DNA of 42,221 nucleotides from Streptomyces sp. NRRL B-1347 (GTDB lineage Bacteria > Actinomycetota > Actinomycetes > Streptomycetales > Streptomycetaceae). Shown in pieces: positions 24,408 to 35,954 of this stretch (within the stretch, counting starts at the first letter, position 1; the number at the start of each line of letters is the position of its first letter). The notes under the pieces are model-generated. The model saw only the letters and a program-made list of their open reading frames with translations, was not told where the DNA came from and made no database searches. The stretch is taken from positions 1 through 42,221 of the forward strand of contig NZ_JOJM01000091.1 of NCBI RefSeq assembly GCF_000720325.1. The letters run 5' to 3'. The translations under genes were made by a program, and so were the position numbers.

Positions 24408-25091
24408 TCACGCCCCGATCCGGTACAGCGAGTGGGTCCAGGAGAAGGTGTTGTTGTTGACGTACCAGGAGTGCGACGCCCAGTTGTACCGGTCGCTCGA
24501 CGGCCACGGGTCGCCCCAGTACACCCAGCTGTTAGCGGTGTCGTAGCCGTAGATGGTGTGCATGTGGCCGCCGCCGTTGGACCACTGGATGCGGGTCTCG
24601 ACGGGGCGGTTGGCGTTGACCTCGGCCTGCACGGTGTCGTAGCGCAGCCAGCCGGTGACGTACGAGCCGCGGTTGATGCCCATCCAGCCCAGGGCGTTCT
24701 GCACGTTGCCCAGGGTGGCCTGGTTGTTGGGGCACTCGGTGTTCTGGCTGCGGTTGAACGCGGCGTTGCAGAACTGGTTCTGGGAGTAGTTCTTGCCCAG
24801 GTAGGTGGCGATGGTGTTGCCCGCCGCCGCCCAGCACCAGTTGGTCTTCTGCTGCGCCTGCATGGTGATGTTCAGGCGCTTGGCGGCGAGGACGGACGGG
24901 TCGGCGGCGGCGCGGGCGCCGGCCGCCGGGCTCGACACGGAGGACGCCGCGGACGCTACGGAGCGCGCCGCCGAGGTGTCGTGCGGGGCCGCCGCGGCCG
25001 TGGCCGTCGGTACGGCCAGCACGGCCGTCACGGCGACGGCGAGGGCGGAAAGCCGTCTCCGCCGACTGGAGTTGCTGGATCTGTGGTGCAT
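24408..25091 (-). CDS. Secreted papain-like cysteine protease (AvrRpt2/C39-like)
   Basis: A 227-residue exported enzyme. The N-terminal signal peptide is basic (HHRSSNSSRRRRLS) then hydrophobic, ending near ATAAAAP. The mature domain starts around residue 72 (LNITMQAQQKTNWCWAAAGN) with the catalytic cysteine in NWCWAAAGN; the histidine is in GGGHMHTIYGY and the Asp/Asn in WVYWGDPWPS. This is the papain-like fold seen in AvrRpt2-type proteases. A short pro-segment precedes the catalytic domain. It is coupled to the downstream secreted protein. Confidence 0.88.
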   Translation of the reverse strand: MHHRSSNSSRRRRLSALAVAVTAVLAVPTATAAAAPHDTSAARSVASAASSVSSPAAGARAAADPSVLAAKRLNITMQAQQKTNWCWAAAGNTIATYLGKNYSQNQFCNAAFNRSQNTECPNNQATLGNVQNALGWMGINRGSYVTGWLRYDTVQAEVNANRPVETRIQWSNGGGHMHTIYGYDTANSWVYWGDPWPSSDRYNWASHSWYVNNNTFSWTHSLYRIGA

Positions 25092-25207
25092 CGCGGTCCT
25101 CCCGAGCAGTGGGGGTTTGAGGTGGAGGAACGCGTCCGGACGCTGGATTGAGCATCAAGCCTTGTTGACTTCCGGTCAACGCGCTTCAATGCGGAGTTGA
25201 TGGAACC

Positions 25208-25306
25208 GTGAACAACAGCCCACCCCTGTGAACACCGGCCGTACGCTCACCTGGTCGCCCGCTCCGATCAGCGCGTACACACCCACGGCCTGTGTGAACG
25301 TTCACA
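25208..25306. promoter_or_regulatory. GTGAAC half-sites and a 14-bp palindrome before the HTH gene
   Basis: TGTGAACGTTCACA (25293..25306) is a perfect palindrome directly before the ribosome site of the gene at 25320. GTGAAC half-sites recur at 25208..25213 and 25228..25233 in the same divergent region. Confidence 0.55.
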
Positions 25307-25319
25307 GAAAGGACCCGCG

Positions 25320-26303
25320 GTGCGGCCCGCGCCCTCCCCCACGCATCCCCCCACCCGCCTGCCCGCCCCTCCCCTCGCGGACACCGACCCCGCGGAGCTC
25401 GCCTCCGCCCTGCGCACCGGCCCCTTCCACGTCGCGCTGCGCGCGGCGATCGCCGCGCGCAGACTGCCCCTGCAACGCGTCCGCCACCATCTCGCGCGCC
25501 ACGGCGTCAGCGTCGGGGTGACCAGCCTCAGCTACTGGCAGCAGGGCGCGCGCCGCCCGCAGCGCGCCGAGTCGCTGCGGGCCGTCCGCGCTCTGGAGGA
25601 GATACTCGACCTTCCCGAGGAGTCACTGATCCGGCTGCTCGCGCGTGCCGACGAGGGCCCCGACGGGGATCGGCCGCCCGCCCGTTCGTACCGCTCCCTG
25701 GTGGAGGCGGCCGATGTCCTGCAGGCCCTCCTGGCCGAGTTGGGGTCCCCGCTCGACGGCGGACTGCACACCGTGGGCCACCACGAGCGCGTCCGCATCG
25801 GCGCGGACCGCGAGCTGCTCGGCCGCGACTCGGAGCACGTCGTGCGCGCGCACCGGGACGGCGTGGACCGCTACGTGGCCATCCACCACGGCGACCCCGG
25901 CTGCGCGCCCGAGCGCACCCGGGTCCTCGCCCTGGACAACTGCCGTACCGGGCGCGTCCGCTGGCACCACGACACCGGCGTCCTGGTCGCCGAGCTGCTC
26001 TTCGACACGCGCCTGCGCACCGGCGAGACGCACATGTTCCGCTACGGCTTCGAGGACGGCACGGCCGGAGCGAGCAGCGAGTACTTTCGCGGCTTCAGCT
26101 TTGCGGGCGGCCAGTACGCCCTCCAGGTCCGCTTCGCCAAGGGCGCCCTGCCCGTGCGCTGCCACCGCTTCACGCAGCACTCGACGGCCGCCCCGCGCGC
26201 GAGCCGCCAGGAGCTGACGCTGAGCGGCAGCCACCGGTCGGTGCACCTCGTGGAGCCGCAGGTGCGGGCCGGGATCATCGGGATCGAGTGGGACTGGGAG
26301 TGA
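25320..26303 (+). CDS. HTH-domain DNA-binding protein
   Basis: A 327-residue cytoplasmic protein from a GTG with GAAAGGA upstream. After a Pro-rich leader, residues about 35-100 form a helix-turn-helix (LPLQRVRHHLARHGVSVGVT then SLSYWQQGARRPQRAESLRA). The C-terminal half is beta-rich with repeated His/Arg (HHERVRIGADRELLGRDSEH, RYVAIHHGDPGCAPERTRVL) and could bind a ligand. No known family for this part. It is divergent from the protease pair; the palindrome at its start suggests autoregulation and perhaps control of the protease. Confidence 0.75.
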   Translation: MRPAPSPTHPPTRLPAPPLADTDPAELASALRTGPFHVALRAAIAARRLPLQRVRHHLARHGVSVGVTSLSYWQQGARRPQRAESLRAVRALEEILDLPEESLIRLLARADEGPDGDRPPARSYRSLVEAADVLQALLAELGSPLDGGLHTVGHHERVRIGADRELLGRDSEHVVRAHRDGVDRYVAIHHGDPGCAPERTRVLALDNCRTGRVRWHHDTGVLVAELLFDTRLRTGETHMFRYGFEDGTAGASSEYFRGFSFAGGQYALQVRFAKGALPVRCHRFTQHSTAAPRASRQELTLSGSHRSVHLVEPQVRAGIIGIEWDWE

Positions 26304-26359
26304 GCGCCGCGGCCCGGCGCACCCGGCCCCGCGGACCAGGCCCCGCCCCTTGGCCCCGC

Positions 26360-26782
26360 TCAGGCTCCGGGGCCCGCCACGATCTTGCCGCCCGCCACCT
26401 TCACGGGCAGCTCCTCCAGGGGAGCCACCGCGGGCTTCTGCAGCACCTTGCCGTTCTTCGCGTCGAACTGGCTGCCGTGGCACTGACAGATCAGCTTGCT
26501 GCCCTGGAGCCTGTTGATGGGGCACCGCGCGTGCGTGCAGATCGTGCTGAACGCCTTGTACTCGTCGTCCGCGATCCGGCTGACCACCACGTTGTGGTCG
26601 GTGTACAGCTTCGAGCCGCCCACCGGAACCTCGTCGGCCGCGCCCAGGTCCACCGGCTCGGTCGGCGCCGAGCGGTTGCCGTTGCCGTCGCCGGACGAGC
26701 AGGCCGTCAGACCGAGCCCGGCGACCGGGACGAGCGCGGCCGCGCGCAGCACGGCGCGACGGGCGTGGGGGGTGCCGGACAT
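26360..26782 (-). CDS. Rieske [2Fe-2S] lipoprotein, Tat-exported
   Basis: A 140-residue electron-transfer protein. The N-terminus has twin arginines (ARRAVLRAA), a hydrophobic core and a lipobox LTAC, so it should be exported folded by Tat and anchored by lipid outside the membrane. The cluster ligands are CTHARCPI and CQCHGSQF (two Cys, two His), with the GKVLQKPAVAPLEELPV loop after. It lacks a cytochrome bc partner nearby, so its redox partner is unknown. Confidence 0.92.
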   Translation of the reverse strand: MSGTPHARRAVLRAAALVPVAGLGLTACSSGDGNGNRSAPTEPVDLGAADEVPVGGSKLYTDHNVVVSRIADDEYKAFSTICTHARCPINRLQGSKLICQCHGSQFDAKNGKVLQKPAVAPLEELPVKVAGGKIVAGPGA

Positions 26783-26968
26783 GAGGTCTCCACAGGTCAG
26801 GAGGGTTTGGCGACGGGGCAGACCCTACCGTTACGGACCTTCGGGACCGCGACAGGGACGGGCGTGACCGTGTCGGCCCGAGCCGTGACCGAGTGCCGCC
26901 CGTCCCGGTCCGGCCCCTCGCGCAGGCTCTAGCCTGTGCGCAAGCGGAGCGCAGGAAAGGATCCCTCA

Positions 26969-27898
26969 GTGATAGTCGCCGCAGGTGAAGCCCTCATCGA
27001 CCTCGTTCCGCAGGACGCCGGTCCGCCCGCGGGCGAAGGTGCGGGGCTCGCCCCGCTCGCACCCCGGCTCGGCGGCGGCCCCTTCAACACCGCGGTCGCG
27101 CTCGGCCGCCTCGGCTCCCCCGCCGCCTTCTGCTCCCGGATCTCGTACGACGCGTTCGGCGAGGCCCTGCTCGCCCGGCTGCGGGCGGCGGGCGTCGACG
27201 TCTCGTCGGTGCAGCGCGGAGCCGAGCCGACGACGCTGGCCGTGGCCTCGATCTCCGCGGACGGCTCGGCCGGCTACTCCTTCTACGTCGACGGCACGGC
27301 CGACCGGCTCTTCGCCGCGCCCGACCGCCTTCCCGACGGTGTCCGGGCCATGATCTTCGGGACCTGCTCCATGGTCCTGGAGCCGGGCGCGAGCGCGTAC
27401 GAGGAGCTGATGCGGCGCGCGGCGGCGGAGGGCGTGTTCACGGCCCTCGACCCCAACATCCGCGCCGGGCTCATCCGGGACGCGGACGCCTACCGCGCCC
27501 GCTTCAAGAGCTGGCTGCCGTCGGTGGCGCTCCTGAAGCTGTCGGAGGAGGACGCGCGGTGGCTGGGCGGCACGCCGGAGGAGTGGCTGGCGTCCGGGCC
27601 CGCCGCCGTCGTGGTCACGCGGGGCGGCGCGGGCATGTCGGTGCTCACGCGCGCGTGCGGCGAGGTCAGCGTGCCGGGCGTCCCCGTGGACGTCGTGGAC
27701 ACGATCGGCGCGGGCGACACGGTCAACGCCGCGCTGCTGCACGGTCTGGCCGCCCGGGACGCGCTGTCGGCGGACGCCGTGGCCGGGCTCGACGCCGGGG
27801 CGTGGGCGGACGTCCTGCGGTTCGCGGCGCGCGCGGCGGCCGTGACCTGCTCACGGGCGGGCGCCGAGCCGCCGTACGCGGCGGAGGTGGACGCGTAG
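26969..27898 (+). CDS. PfkB-family carbohydrate kinase (fructokinase-like)
   Basis: A 309-residue ATP-dependent sugar kinase. I chose the GTG at 26969 (VIVAAGEALIDLVPQ) with GGAAAGGA 7 bases before; an earlier in-frame start adds a non-family leader. The N-terminal GGGPFNTAVALGRLG is the first PfkB signature; DTIGAGDTVNAALLHGL near the end is the second, with catalytic Asp in GAGD. The substrate is likely fructose or a related sugar, from resemblance only. No sugar transporter is adjacent. Confidence 0.9.
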   Translation: MIVAAGEALIDLVPQDAGPPAGEGAGLAPLAPRLGGGPFNTAVALGRLGSPAAFCSRISYDAFGEALLARLRAAGVDVSSVQRGAEPTTLAVASISADGSAGYSFYVDGTADRLFAAPDRLPDGVRAMIFGTCSMVLEPGASAYEELMRRAAAEGVFTALDPNIRAGLIRDADAYRARFKSWLPSVALLKLSEEDARWLGGTPEEWLASGPAAVVVTRGGAGMSVLTRACGEVSVPGVPVDVVDTIGAGDTVNAALLHGLAARDALSADAVAGLDAGAWADVLRFAARAAAVTCSRAGAEPPYAAEVDA

Positions 27899-27929
27899 GG
27901 CGTAGGGCACGCCGACACCGCCTACGCGT
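27891..27929. terminator. Stem-loop over the kinase stop codon
   Basis: ACGCGTAGG (27891..27899) pairs with CCTACGCGT (27921..27929). The left arm contains the TAG stop. It lies between convergent genes and may serve both. Confidence 0.5.
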
Positions 27930-27943
27930 GCTCGCGTGGGTCT

Positions 27944-27972
27944 GTGGGGTGCGTGGGTCGGTGGGGTGCGTG
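27944..27972. repeat. 17-bp tandem GT-rich repeat
   Basis: GTGGGGTGCGTG occurs at 27944..27955 and 27961..27972 between convergent genes, with a third degenerate copy after. No function is apparent. Confidence 0.6.
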
Positions 27973-27989
27973 CGCCGGTGGGTCTCGCC

Positions 27990-28850
27990 TCAGCCACTGA
28001 CCGCGCGCAGGCCGCCCGGCTGGCGGCCGTTCAGCCGGTCGAGCGCGGCCGACGTGGCGTCGTCGGCCGGGAGGTGCACCAGGAGGCGCTGCCCGTCGAC
28101 GTCGGGCGTGGCGAGCGACTCGTACGCGAGCCGCAACACGCCCACCTGCGGATGGGCGAGGCGCTGCACGCCGCTGCGGCGCGGCACGCCGGGCACGGCC
28201 TGGACGCGATCGGCGAACGGCGCTCCGGCGAGGACCGTCAACTCGTCCACGAGCTGCACCACATGGGGGTCGATCATCGGTGATTCGCTTCTGAGGTGCG
28301 CGATCTGCTCGTCGGCGACGCGCTCCCACTCGGGGAAGGCGGTGCGGGCCCGCTCGTCGGTGAAGACGAACCGCAGCAGGTTGGGCCGGTCGCCGTCGAG
28401 CAGCCCCAGCGGGCGGGCGACGCGTTCGTAGCCCGTCGTGTACGCGATGACGTCGCTGAGCCGGTTGAGCAGCACGGCCGGGGTGGGCTCCAGGCGGTCG
28501 ACGATGGCCCGCACGGTCGGGCGCACTTCCCTGGCCGGGGGCGGGGCCGCCGAGCAGCACGGGCCTTCGGCGCCGTTGCTGGCCTTTTCGAGACGGCGCA
28601 GATGGATGCGCTCCTCGATGGTCATGCGCAGCGCGTCGGCGAGCGCGCCGAGCACCTGCGCCGACGGGTTGCGGTCGCGGCCCTGTTCGAGGCGGGTCAG
28701 GTACTCGACGCTGATGCCCGCGAGCGTGGCGACCTCGGAGCGGCGAAGCCCGGGGGTGCGCCGGCGCGGCCCGCTGGGCAGGCCGACCTCGGTGGGAGTG
28801 ACGGCTTCCCGGCGTGTGCGCAGGAAGGCGCCCAACTCGTTGTCGCTCAC
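27990..28850 (-). CDS. XRE regulator with MmyB-like ligand-binding domain
   Basis: A 286-residue regulator. The helix-turn-helix is in residues about 5-75 (GLRRSEVATLAGISVEYLTR then LEQGRDRNPS). The C-terminal MmyB-like domain starts near residue 105 and contains RAIVDRLEPTPAVLLNRLSD and NLLRFVFTDERARTAFPEWE, the fatty-acid-like ligand pocket family. Such proteins usually control the divergently transcribed neighbour, here the YceI gene, from a shared 112-bp region. Confidence 0.92.
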   Translation of the reverse strand: MSDNELGAFLRTRREAVTPTEVGLPSGPRRRTPGLRRSEVATLAGISVEYLTRLEQGRDRNPSAQVLGALADALRMTIEERIHLRRLEKASNGAEGPCCSAAPPPAREVRPTVRAIVDRLEPTPAVLLNRLSDVIAYTTGYERVARPLGLLDGDRPNLLRFVFTDERARTAFPEWERVADEQIAHLRSESPMIDPHVVQLVDELTVLAGAPFADRVQAVPGVPRRSGVQRLAHPQVGVLRLAYESLATPDVDGQRLLVHLPADDATSAALDRLNGRQPGGLRAVSG

Positions 28851-28861
28851 CCCGCGAACGT

Positions 28862-28893
28862 ATCAGGGGGCCGTGCCGGTCGCGGGCCCTGAT
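28862..28893. promoter_or_regulatory. Inverted repeat between the MmyB-type regulator and yceI
   Basis: ATCAGGG (28862..28868) and CCCTGAT (28887..28893) with additional GCC/GGC inside. A candidate operator 12 bp from the regulator start. Confidence 0.45.
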
Positions 28894-28962
28894 CGTGGCC
28901 CTGTCACTACCAGTCTCAGCCCGGCCTTCCTCCGCCTTCCGGCCCGCCCCAGAGTGGTCGGC

Positions 28963-29529
28963 ATGAGCTTCGAAACCACTGACGCCGCCGTTGCCACCAC
29001 CCCTCTTCCCCTGCCCGCGGGCCGCTGGGCCATCGATCCGTTCCACTCCGCGGTGAACTTCACGATCCGCCACCTGGGCATCTCCAAGGTGCGGGGCCGC
29101 TTCGCCGAGTTCGACGCGGAGCTCGTCGTGGGCGAGACCCTGGAGACCAGTTCCGTGACGTCCACGATCCAGCTGGCGTCGATCGACACCGGCAACGCGG
29201 ACCGTGACGCGCACGTCCGCGCGTCCGACCTGCTCGACGTGGAGCGCCGCCCCACGATGGTCTTCCGCTCGACGCGCCTCCACGGCGCGGGCGAGGACTG
29301 GACGATGGAGGGCGAGCTGACCATCGGCGAGGTGACGCGTCCGGTGACGCTCGCCGTGGAGTTCGGCGGGCTCGGCGAGTTCGGCGACGTCCGGCACGCC
29401 GGTTTCGAGGCGACGGGTGAGATCCGGCGCAGCGAGTACGGGCTTTCCTTCGCGCCCGGGATGCTCGGCGAGGTCGTCAAGATCCAGCTGGACATGCAGT
29501 TCCTGGAGCCCGGGAAGGGCGACGCGTAG
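28963..29529 (+). CDS. YceI family lipid-binding protein
   Basis: A 188-residue beta-barrel protein of the YceI family, which bind isoprenoid or other long lipids. Motifs are GRWAIDPFHSAVNFTIRHLG at the start of the barrel, VRGRFAEFDAELVVGE, and VTRPVTLAVEFGGLGEF. There is no signal peptide, so it should be cytoplasmic, unlike E. coli YceI. Divergent from the MmyB-type regulator, which probably controls it. Confidence 0.92.
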   Translation: MSFETTDAAVATTPLPLPAGRWAIDPFHSAVNFTIRHLGISKVRGRFAEFDAELVVGETLETSSVTSTIQLASIDTGNADRDAHVRASDLLDVERRPTMVFRSTRLHGAGEDWTMEGELTIGEVTRPVTLAVEFGGLGEFGDVRHAGFEATGEIRRSEYGLSFAPGMLGEVVKIQLDMQFLEPGKGDA

Positions 29530-29571
29530 GGCGGGCCTCCGCTGTTGTTGCCGCCGTCGTTCAGCCGTCGT

Positions 29572-30363
29572 TCAGCCGTCGCCGAAGGCGCCGTGCCGTC
29601 CCGCTCCTGCGGTGAACCGGGCGGCGCCTTCGGCCGCTTCGGCGAGCGCGTGCAGGCCGTGCCGCAACTCGCCCGCCAATGCCTGCTGTTCGGGAAGCCC
29701 GTGCTGTTCGCGGGCGGAGAGCCGGTCGTGCCGCAGACAGGTCTGCGGGAACGCGGCGATCTCGGCGGCCAGCCGCTCGGCGGCGGCACGCGCGGTGCCC
29801 TTCGGTACGACGCGGTTGACGAGGCCCATTCCGAGGGCCTCGGCGGCGTCCACGGGGCGCCCGGTGAGGATCAGGTCCATGGCGCGCCCCTCCCCGATGA
29901 TCCGGGGCAGCCGTACCGTCCCGCCGTCGATGAGCGGCACGCCCCAGCGGCGGCAGAACACGCCGAGCACGGCGTCGTCCTCGGCGACCCGCAGATCGCA
30001 CCAGAGGGCGAGCTCCAGGCCGCCCGCGACGGCGTGCCCCGAGACCGCGGCGATGACGGGCTTGGTCAGCGCGAGGCGGGTCGGCCCCATCGGGCCGTCG
30101 TGCACGCCGTCCACCTCGGCGACGTCGTTGCTGTCCGGGGTGTTCAGCGCCTTGAGGTCGGCGCCCGCGCAGAAGGTGCCGCCTTCGCCCCACAGGACGG
30201 CGACGGACGCGTCCGGGTCGGCGTCGAAGGCGCGGAAGGCGTCGGCGAGGGCGCGGGCGGTGGGTCCGTCGACGGCGTTGCGCACGTCCGGGCGGGAGAG
30301 AACCACGGTGGTGACGGGTCCGCTCCGCTCGGTGCGGACGGCGGGCGCTGCGGGTGTGGGCAT
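29572..30363 (-). CDS. Enoyl-CoA hydratase/isomerase (crotonase family)
   Basis: A 263-residue acyl-CoA enzyme. The ATG at 30363 (MPTPAAPAVRTERSGPVTTV) has AGGGAGA upstream and matches family length; an open frame 18 codons longer exists. The oxyanion-hole segments are CAGADLKALN and AVSGHAVAGGLELALWCD, and GVPLIDGGTVRLPRIIG is where the catalytic acids usually lie. The first glutamate position carries Asp/Gly (PLIDGG), so the reaction may not be standard hydration. Substrate unknown; no beta-oxidation operon nearby. Confidence 0.87.
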   Translation of the reverse strand: MPTPAAPAVRTERSGPVTTVVLSRPDVRNAVDGPTARALADAFRAFDADPDASVAVLWGEGGTFCAGADLKALNTPDSNDVAEVDGVHDGPMGPTRLALTKPVIAAVSGHAVAGGLELALWCDLRVAEDDAVLGVFCRRWGVPLIDGGTVRLPRIIGEGRAMDLILTGRPVDAAEALGMGLVNRVVPKGTARAAAERLAAEIAAFPQTCLRHDRLSAREQHGLPEQQALAGELRHGLHALAEAAEGAARFTAGAGRHGAFGDG

Positions 30364-30569
30364 GTCGTCCGTCTCCCTGGTGGTCGTACAGGCTCCCCGG
30401 TGGTCATACGCCTCCAAGCACCGGGCACGATCGGTCCTGGCCGCCCCAGCCGATCACGGGGGCGCGCCGCGCGACAAGCCAGGGACGCGCCGTCCTTACG
30501 GAGGGCACGTCCCTGGTGTGCGGCCCGGCCCTGGGGCCTGGGCACGGTCGGGCCCTGCGGCCCGCTCGG

Positions 30570-33653
<3,084 letters not shown>

Positions 33654-33874
33654 GCCGGTCCGCACCTTTCTTGAGAGAAGTGACAGGGGCGGGGCCCCCG
33701 TCCTTCACAGACTAGGGCGACCCACTGACAACGACGGGCCGGATCCTGTGGTTGGTGAAACCCGGACCATCAAGAGTGCCCGATGCTGCTACCGAGCGTA
33801 TAGCACGGACATTCGATTTGAGGGGGTCCTCCACCGCCTTCACCCGAACGTGTGGCGGGGCTATCGTCTGGCCC

Positions 33875-34582
33875 ATGATTGATCATGTGCGCGACCTGGC
33901 GTCTGTACGTGACGCGACCGAAAGGCTGCTGAGCGCAGTCTCCGCATGGGACAACGCCGCGACCGCCGAGCCGTCACGGCTTCCGGGCTGGAGCCGCGGC
34001 CACGTCCTCACCCACCTGGCACGGAACGCCGACGCGTTGGTGAACGTTCTCGCAGGCCGCCCCATGTACACGAGCGCCGAGGCCCGCGACGGCGACATCG
34101 AGCGGGGCGCGCCGCGCCCGCTGGCCGAGCAGATCGAGGACCTGCGGCTCTCCGCGGCCCGCTTCCAGGACGAGGCCGACCGGCCCGCGGACTGGTCCCG
34201 GACGGTGGAGCTGCGCAACGGCGTCACGGACTCCGCGTCCCGGGTGCCGTTCCGGCGCTGGATCGAGATGGAGCTGCACCACGTCGACCTGGGCGTGGGG
34301 TACGAGCTCGAGGACCTGCCCGCCGACTTCGTGGAGCGCGAGATCGACTTCCTCACGGACCGCTTCCTGGGGAAGGCCGGCGTCCCCGCGACCCGTGTCA
34401 CCGACGGCACGCGCGCGTGGAGCACGGGCCGCGTCCAGGAGAGCGGGGAGAAGCCGGAGGTCACGGTCAGTGGCCCGGCCCCCGCTCTGCTCGGCTGGCT
34501 CGCGGGCCGCCGCGACCCGGCGGAGCTCACCGCCGCCCTGACCGTCGAGGGTGGCCCGCTCCCCTCGCTGCCCCCTCTGTAG
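33875..34582 (+). CDS. Mycothiol-dependent maleylpyruvate isomerase family protein
   Basis: A 235-residue DinB-like four-helix protein, start [20 protein letters not shown]. The metal ligands are visible: [20 protein letters not shown] with the first His pair, and [20 protein letters not shown] with Glu and the later His. The C-terminal SCP2-like part ends in [18 protein letters not shown]. Such enzymes use mycothiol to isomerise or conjugate small compounds; the substrate is not known. Followed after 20 bp by an MBL hydrolase, also a thiol-pathway type enzyme. Confidence 0.9.
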   Translation: MIDHVRDLASVRDATERLLSAVSAWDNAATAEPSRLPGWSRGHVLTHLARNADALVNVLAGRPMYTSAEARDGDIERGAPRPLAEQIEDLRLSAARFQDEADRPADWSRTVELRNGVTDSASRVPFRRWIEMELHHVDLGVGYELEDLPADFVEREIDFLTDRFLGKAGVPATRVTDGTRAWSTGRVQESGEKPEVTVSGPAPALLGWLAGRRDPAELTAALTVEGGPLPSLPPL

Positions 34583-34602
34583 GACGGATTAGGCTGACTT
34601 CC

Positions 34603-35259
34603 ATGACGTACAGCGGAGCGGTGAAGGTCGGTGGACCCGCGGACGTGCACGAGCTGCGGGACCTGATGATCTCGAAGGTCGCGGTCGGGCCGATGAACAA
34701 CAACGCCTATCTGCTGCGCTGTCGGGCCACCGACGAGCAGCTCCTGATCGACGCGGCGAACGAGTCCGCGACCCTGCTGACCCTGATCGGCGGCGACGGC
34801 ATCGCGGCCGTCGTCACCACGCATCAGCACGGGGACCACTGGCAGGCCCTGGAGGAGGTCGTCGGGGCGACGGGCGCGCGGACGTACGCGGGCCGTGAGG
34901 ACGCCGAGGGCATCCCGGTGCCGACGGACGTCCTCGTGGACGACGGCGACACGATCGAATTCGGCCGGATCTCGCTCACCGCGCGCCATCTTGTGGGCCA
35001 CACCCCGGGCTCGATCGCGCTCGTCTACGACGACCCGCACGGCCACCCGCACGTCTTCACGGGCGACTGCCTCTTCCCCGGCGGCGTCGGTAACACGTGG
35101 GAGGACCCGGAGCGGTTCAAGAGCCTCATCGACGGCGTCGAGACGAAGATCTTCGGCACGCTTCCGGACGAGACCTGGGTCTACCCCGGGCACGGCGACG
35201 ACACGACGCTGGGCGCCGAGCGCCCGCACCTGTCGGAGTGGCGCGAGCGCGGCTGGTGA
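34603..35259 (+). CDS. Metallo-beta-lactamase fold hydrolase (glyoxalase II-like)
   Basis: A 218-residue binuclear metal hydrolase. Ligands in order are TTHQHGDHW (HxHxDH), VGHTPGS, FTGDCLF and YPGHGDDTT. The length and simple domain fit glyoxalase II or thiol-ester hydrolases acting on mycothiol adducts, which suits the preceding mycothiol-dependent gene; they are probably cotranscribed. Confidence 0.92.
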   Translation: MTYSGAVKVGGPADVHELRDLMISKVAVGPMNNNAYLLRCRATDEQLLIDAANESATLLTLIGGDGIAAVVTTHQHGDHWQALEEVVGATGARTYAGREDAEGIPVPTDVLVDDGDTIEFGRISLTARHLVGHTPGSIALVYDDPHGHPHVFTGDCLFPGGVGNTWEDPERFKSLIDGVETKIFGTLPDETWVYPGHGDDTTLGAERPHLSEWRERGW

Positions 35260-35266
35260 ACCGGTG

Positions 35267-35291
35267 GGCGGCGCCGGACCCCGGCGCCGCC
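35267..35291. terminator. Bidirectional terminator between convergent genes
   Basis: A perfect 11-bp GC stem (35267..35277 with 35281..35291), 3-base loop, between the MBL gene stop and the aroQ stop. Confidence 0.75.
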
Positions 35292-35292
35292 G

Positions 35293-35754
35293 TCAGCCCC
35301 GCGCCACGAGCGCGGCCACCCGCTCGACGCCGAACACGTACCCCTGCACCCCGCACCCCGCGATGACGCCGTCGGCGCGCTGCGAGACGTACGAGTGGTG
35401 CCGGAAGGGCTCCCGCTGGTGGATGTTGGAGATGTGGACCTCCACCACCGGCATGCCGTCGCAGGCGTTGAGCGCGTCCAGGATCGCGACGGACGTGTGG
35501 GAGTAGGCGGCGGGGTTGATGACGATGCCCACGTGGTGCTCGCGCGCCTCGTGGATCCAGTCCACCAGTTCGCCCTCGTGGTTGGACTGCCTGAGGTCGA
35601 CCGTCCCGCCGTGCGCCGCGGCCGCCTCGGCGCACCGGGCGGCCACGTCGGCGAGCGTGTCGGTGCCGTAGATCTCCGGCTGCCGCTTGCCCAGGAGGTT
35701 CAGGTTGGGCCCGTTCAGGATCATGATCGGGGCGGTGGCGAGGGTGTGGGGCAC
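35293..35754 (-). CDS. aroQ: Type II 3-dehydroquinate dehydratase
   Basis: A 153-residue shikimate or quinate pathway enzyme, dodecameric in Streptomyces. Active-site motifs are [20 protein letters not shown] (with the Tyr of the lid), [26 protein letters not shown] and [17 protein letters not shown] (catalytic His). The start MPHTLATAP is the usual short leader. No other aro genes adjoin it. Confidence 0.96.
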   Translation of the reverse strand: MPHTLATAPIMILNGPNLNLLGKRQPEIYGTDTLADVAARCAEAAAAHGGTVDLRQSNHEGELVDWIHEAREHHVGIVINPAAYSHTSVAILDALNACDGMPVVEVHISNIHQREPFRHHSYVSQRADGVIAGCGVQGYVFGVERVAALVARG

Positions 35755-35842
35755 AGGGACCTCCGTGCGTCGGGCGGCTGCTCACAGACGGTCTATCACG
35801 GCGCGTCAGGGGCCGTTCGGCACGGTGTGCCGGGGGCCGTCC

Positions 35843-35930
35843 GCCGCGCTGCGGCACGGGCCGTCGGCCGCGCTGCGGCACGGGCCGTCTCTCGCGGTGC
35901 GGGTGCCGGTTATCGCGGTGCGGGTGCCGG
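35843..35930. repeat. Two short tandem repeats before the S66 peptidase gene
   Basis: A 24-bp unit (35843..35866, 35867..35890, one mismatch) followed by two copies of an 18-bp unit TCGCGGTGCGGGTGCCGG (35892..35909, 35913..35930). They occupy the 200-bp promoter region between aroQ and the peptidase gene. Confidence 0.8.
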
Positions 35931-35954
35931 GCGGACCGACGTACGCTGCCGGGC

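Noticed and set aside
33846..33856. LexA box near uvrA (GAACGTGT)
   Set aside because: The second half GTTC is missing, and it lies before the neighbouring gene.
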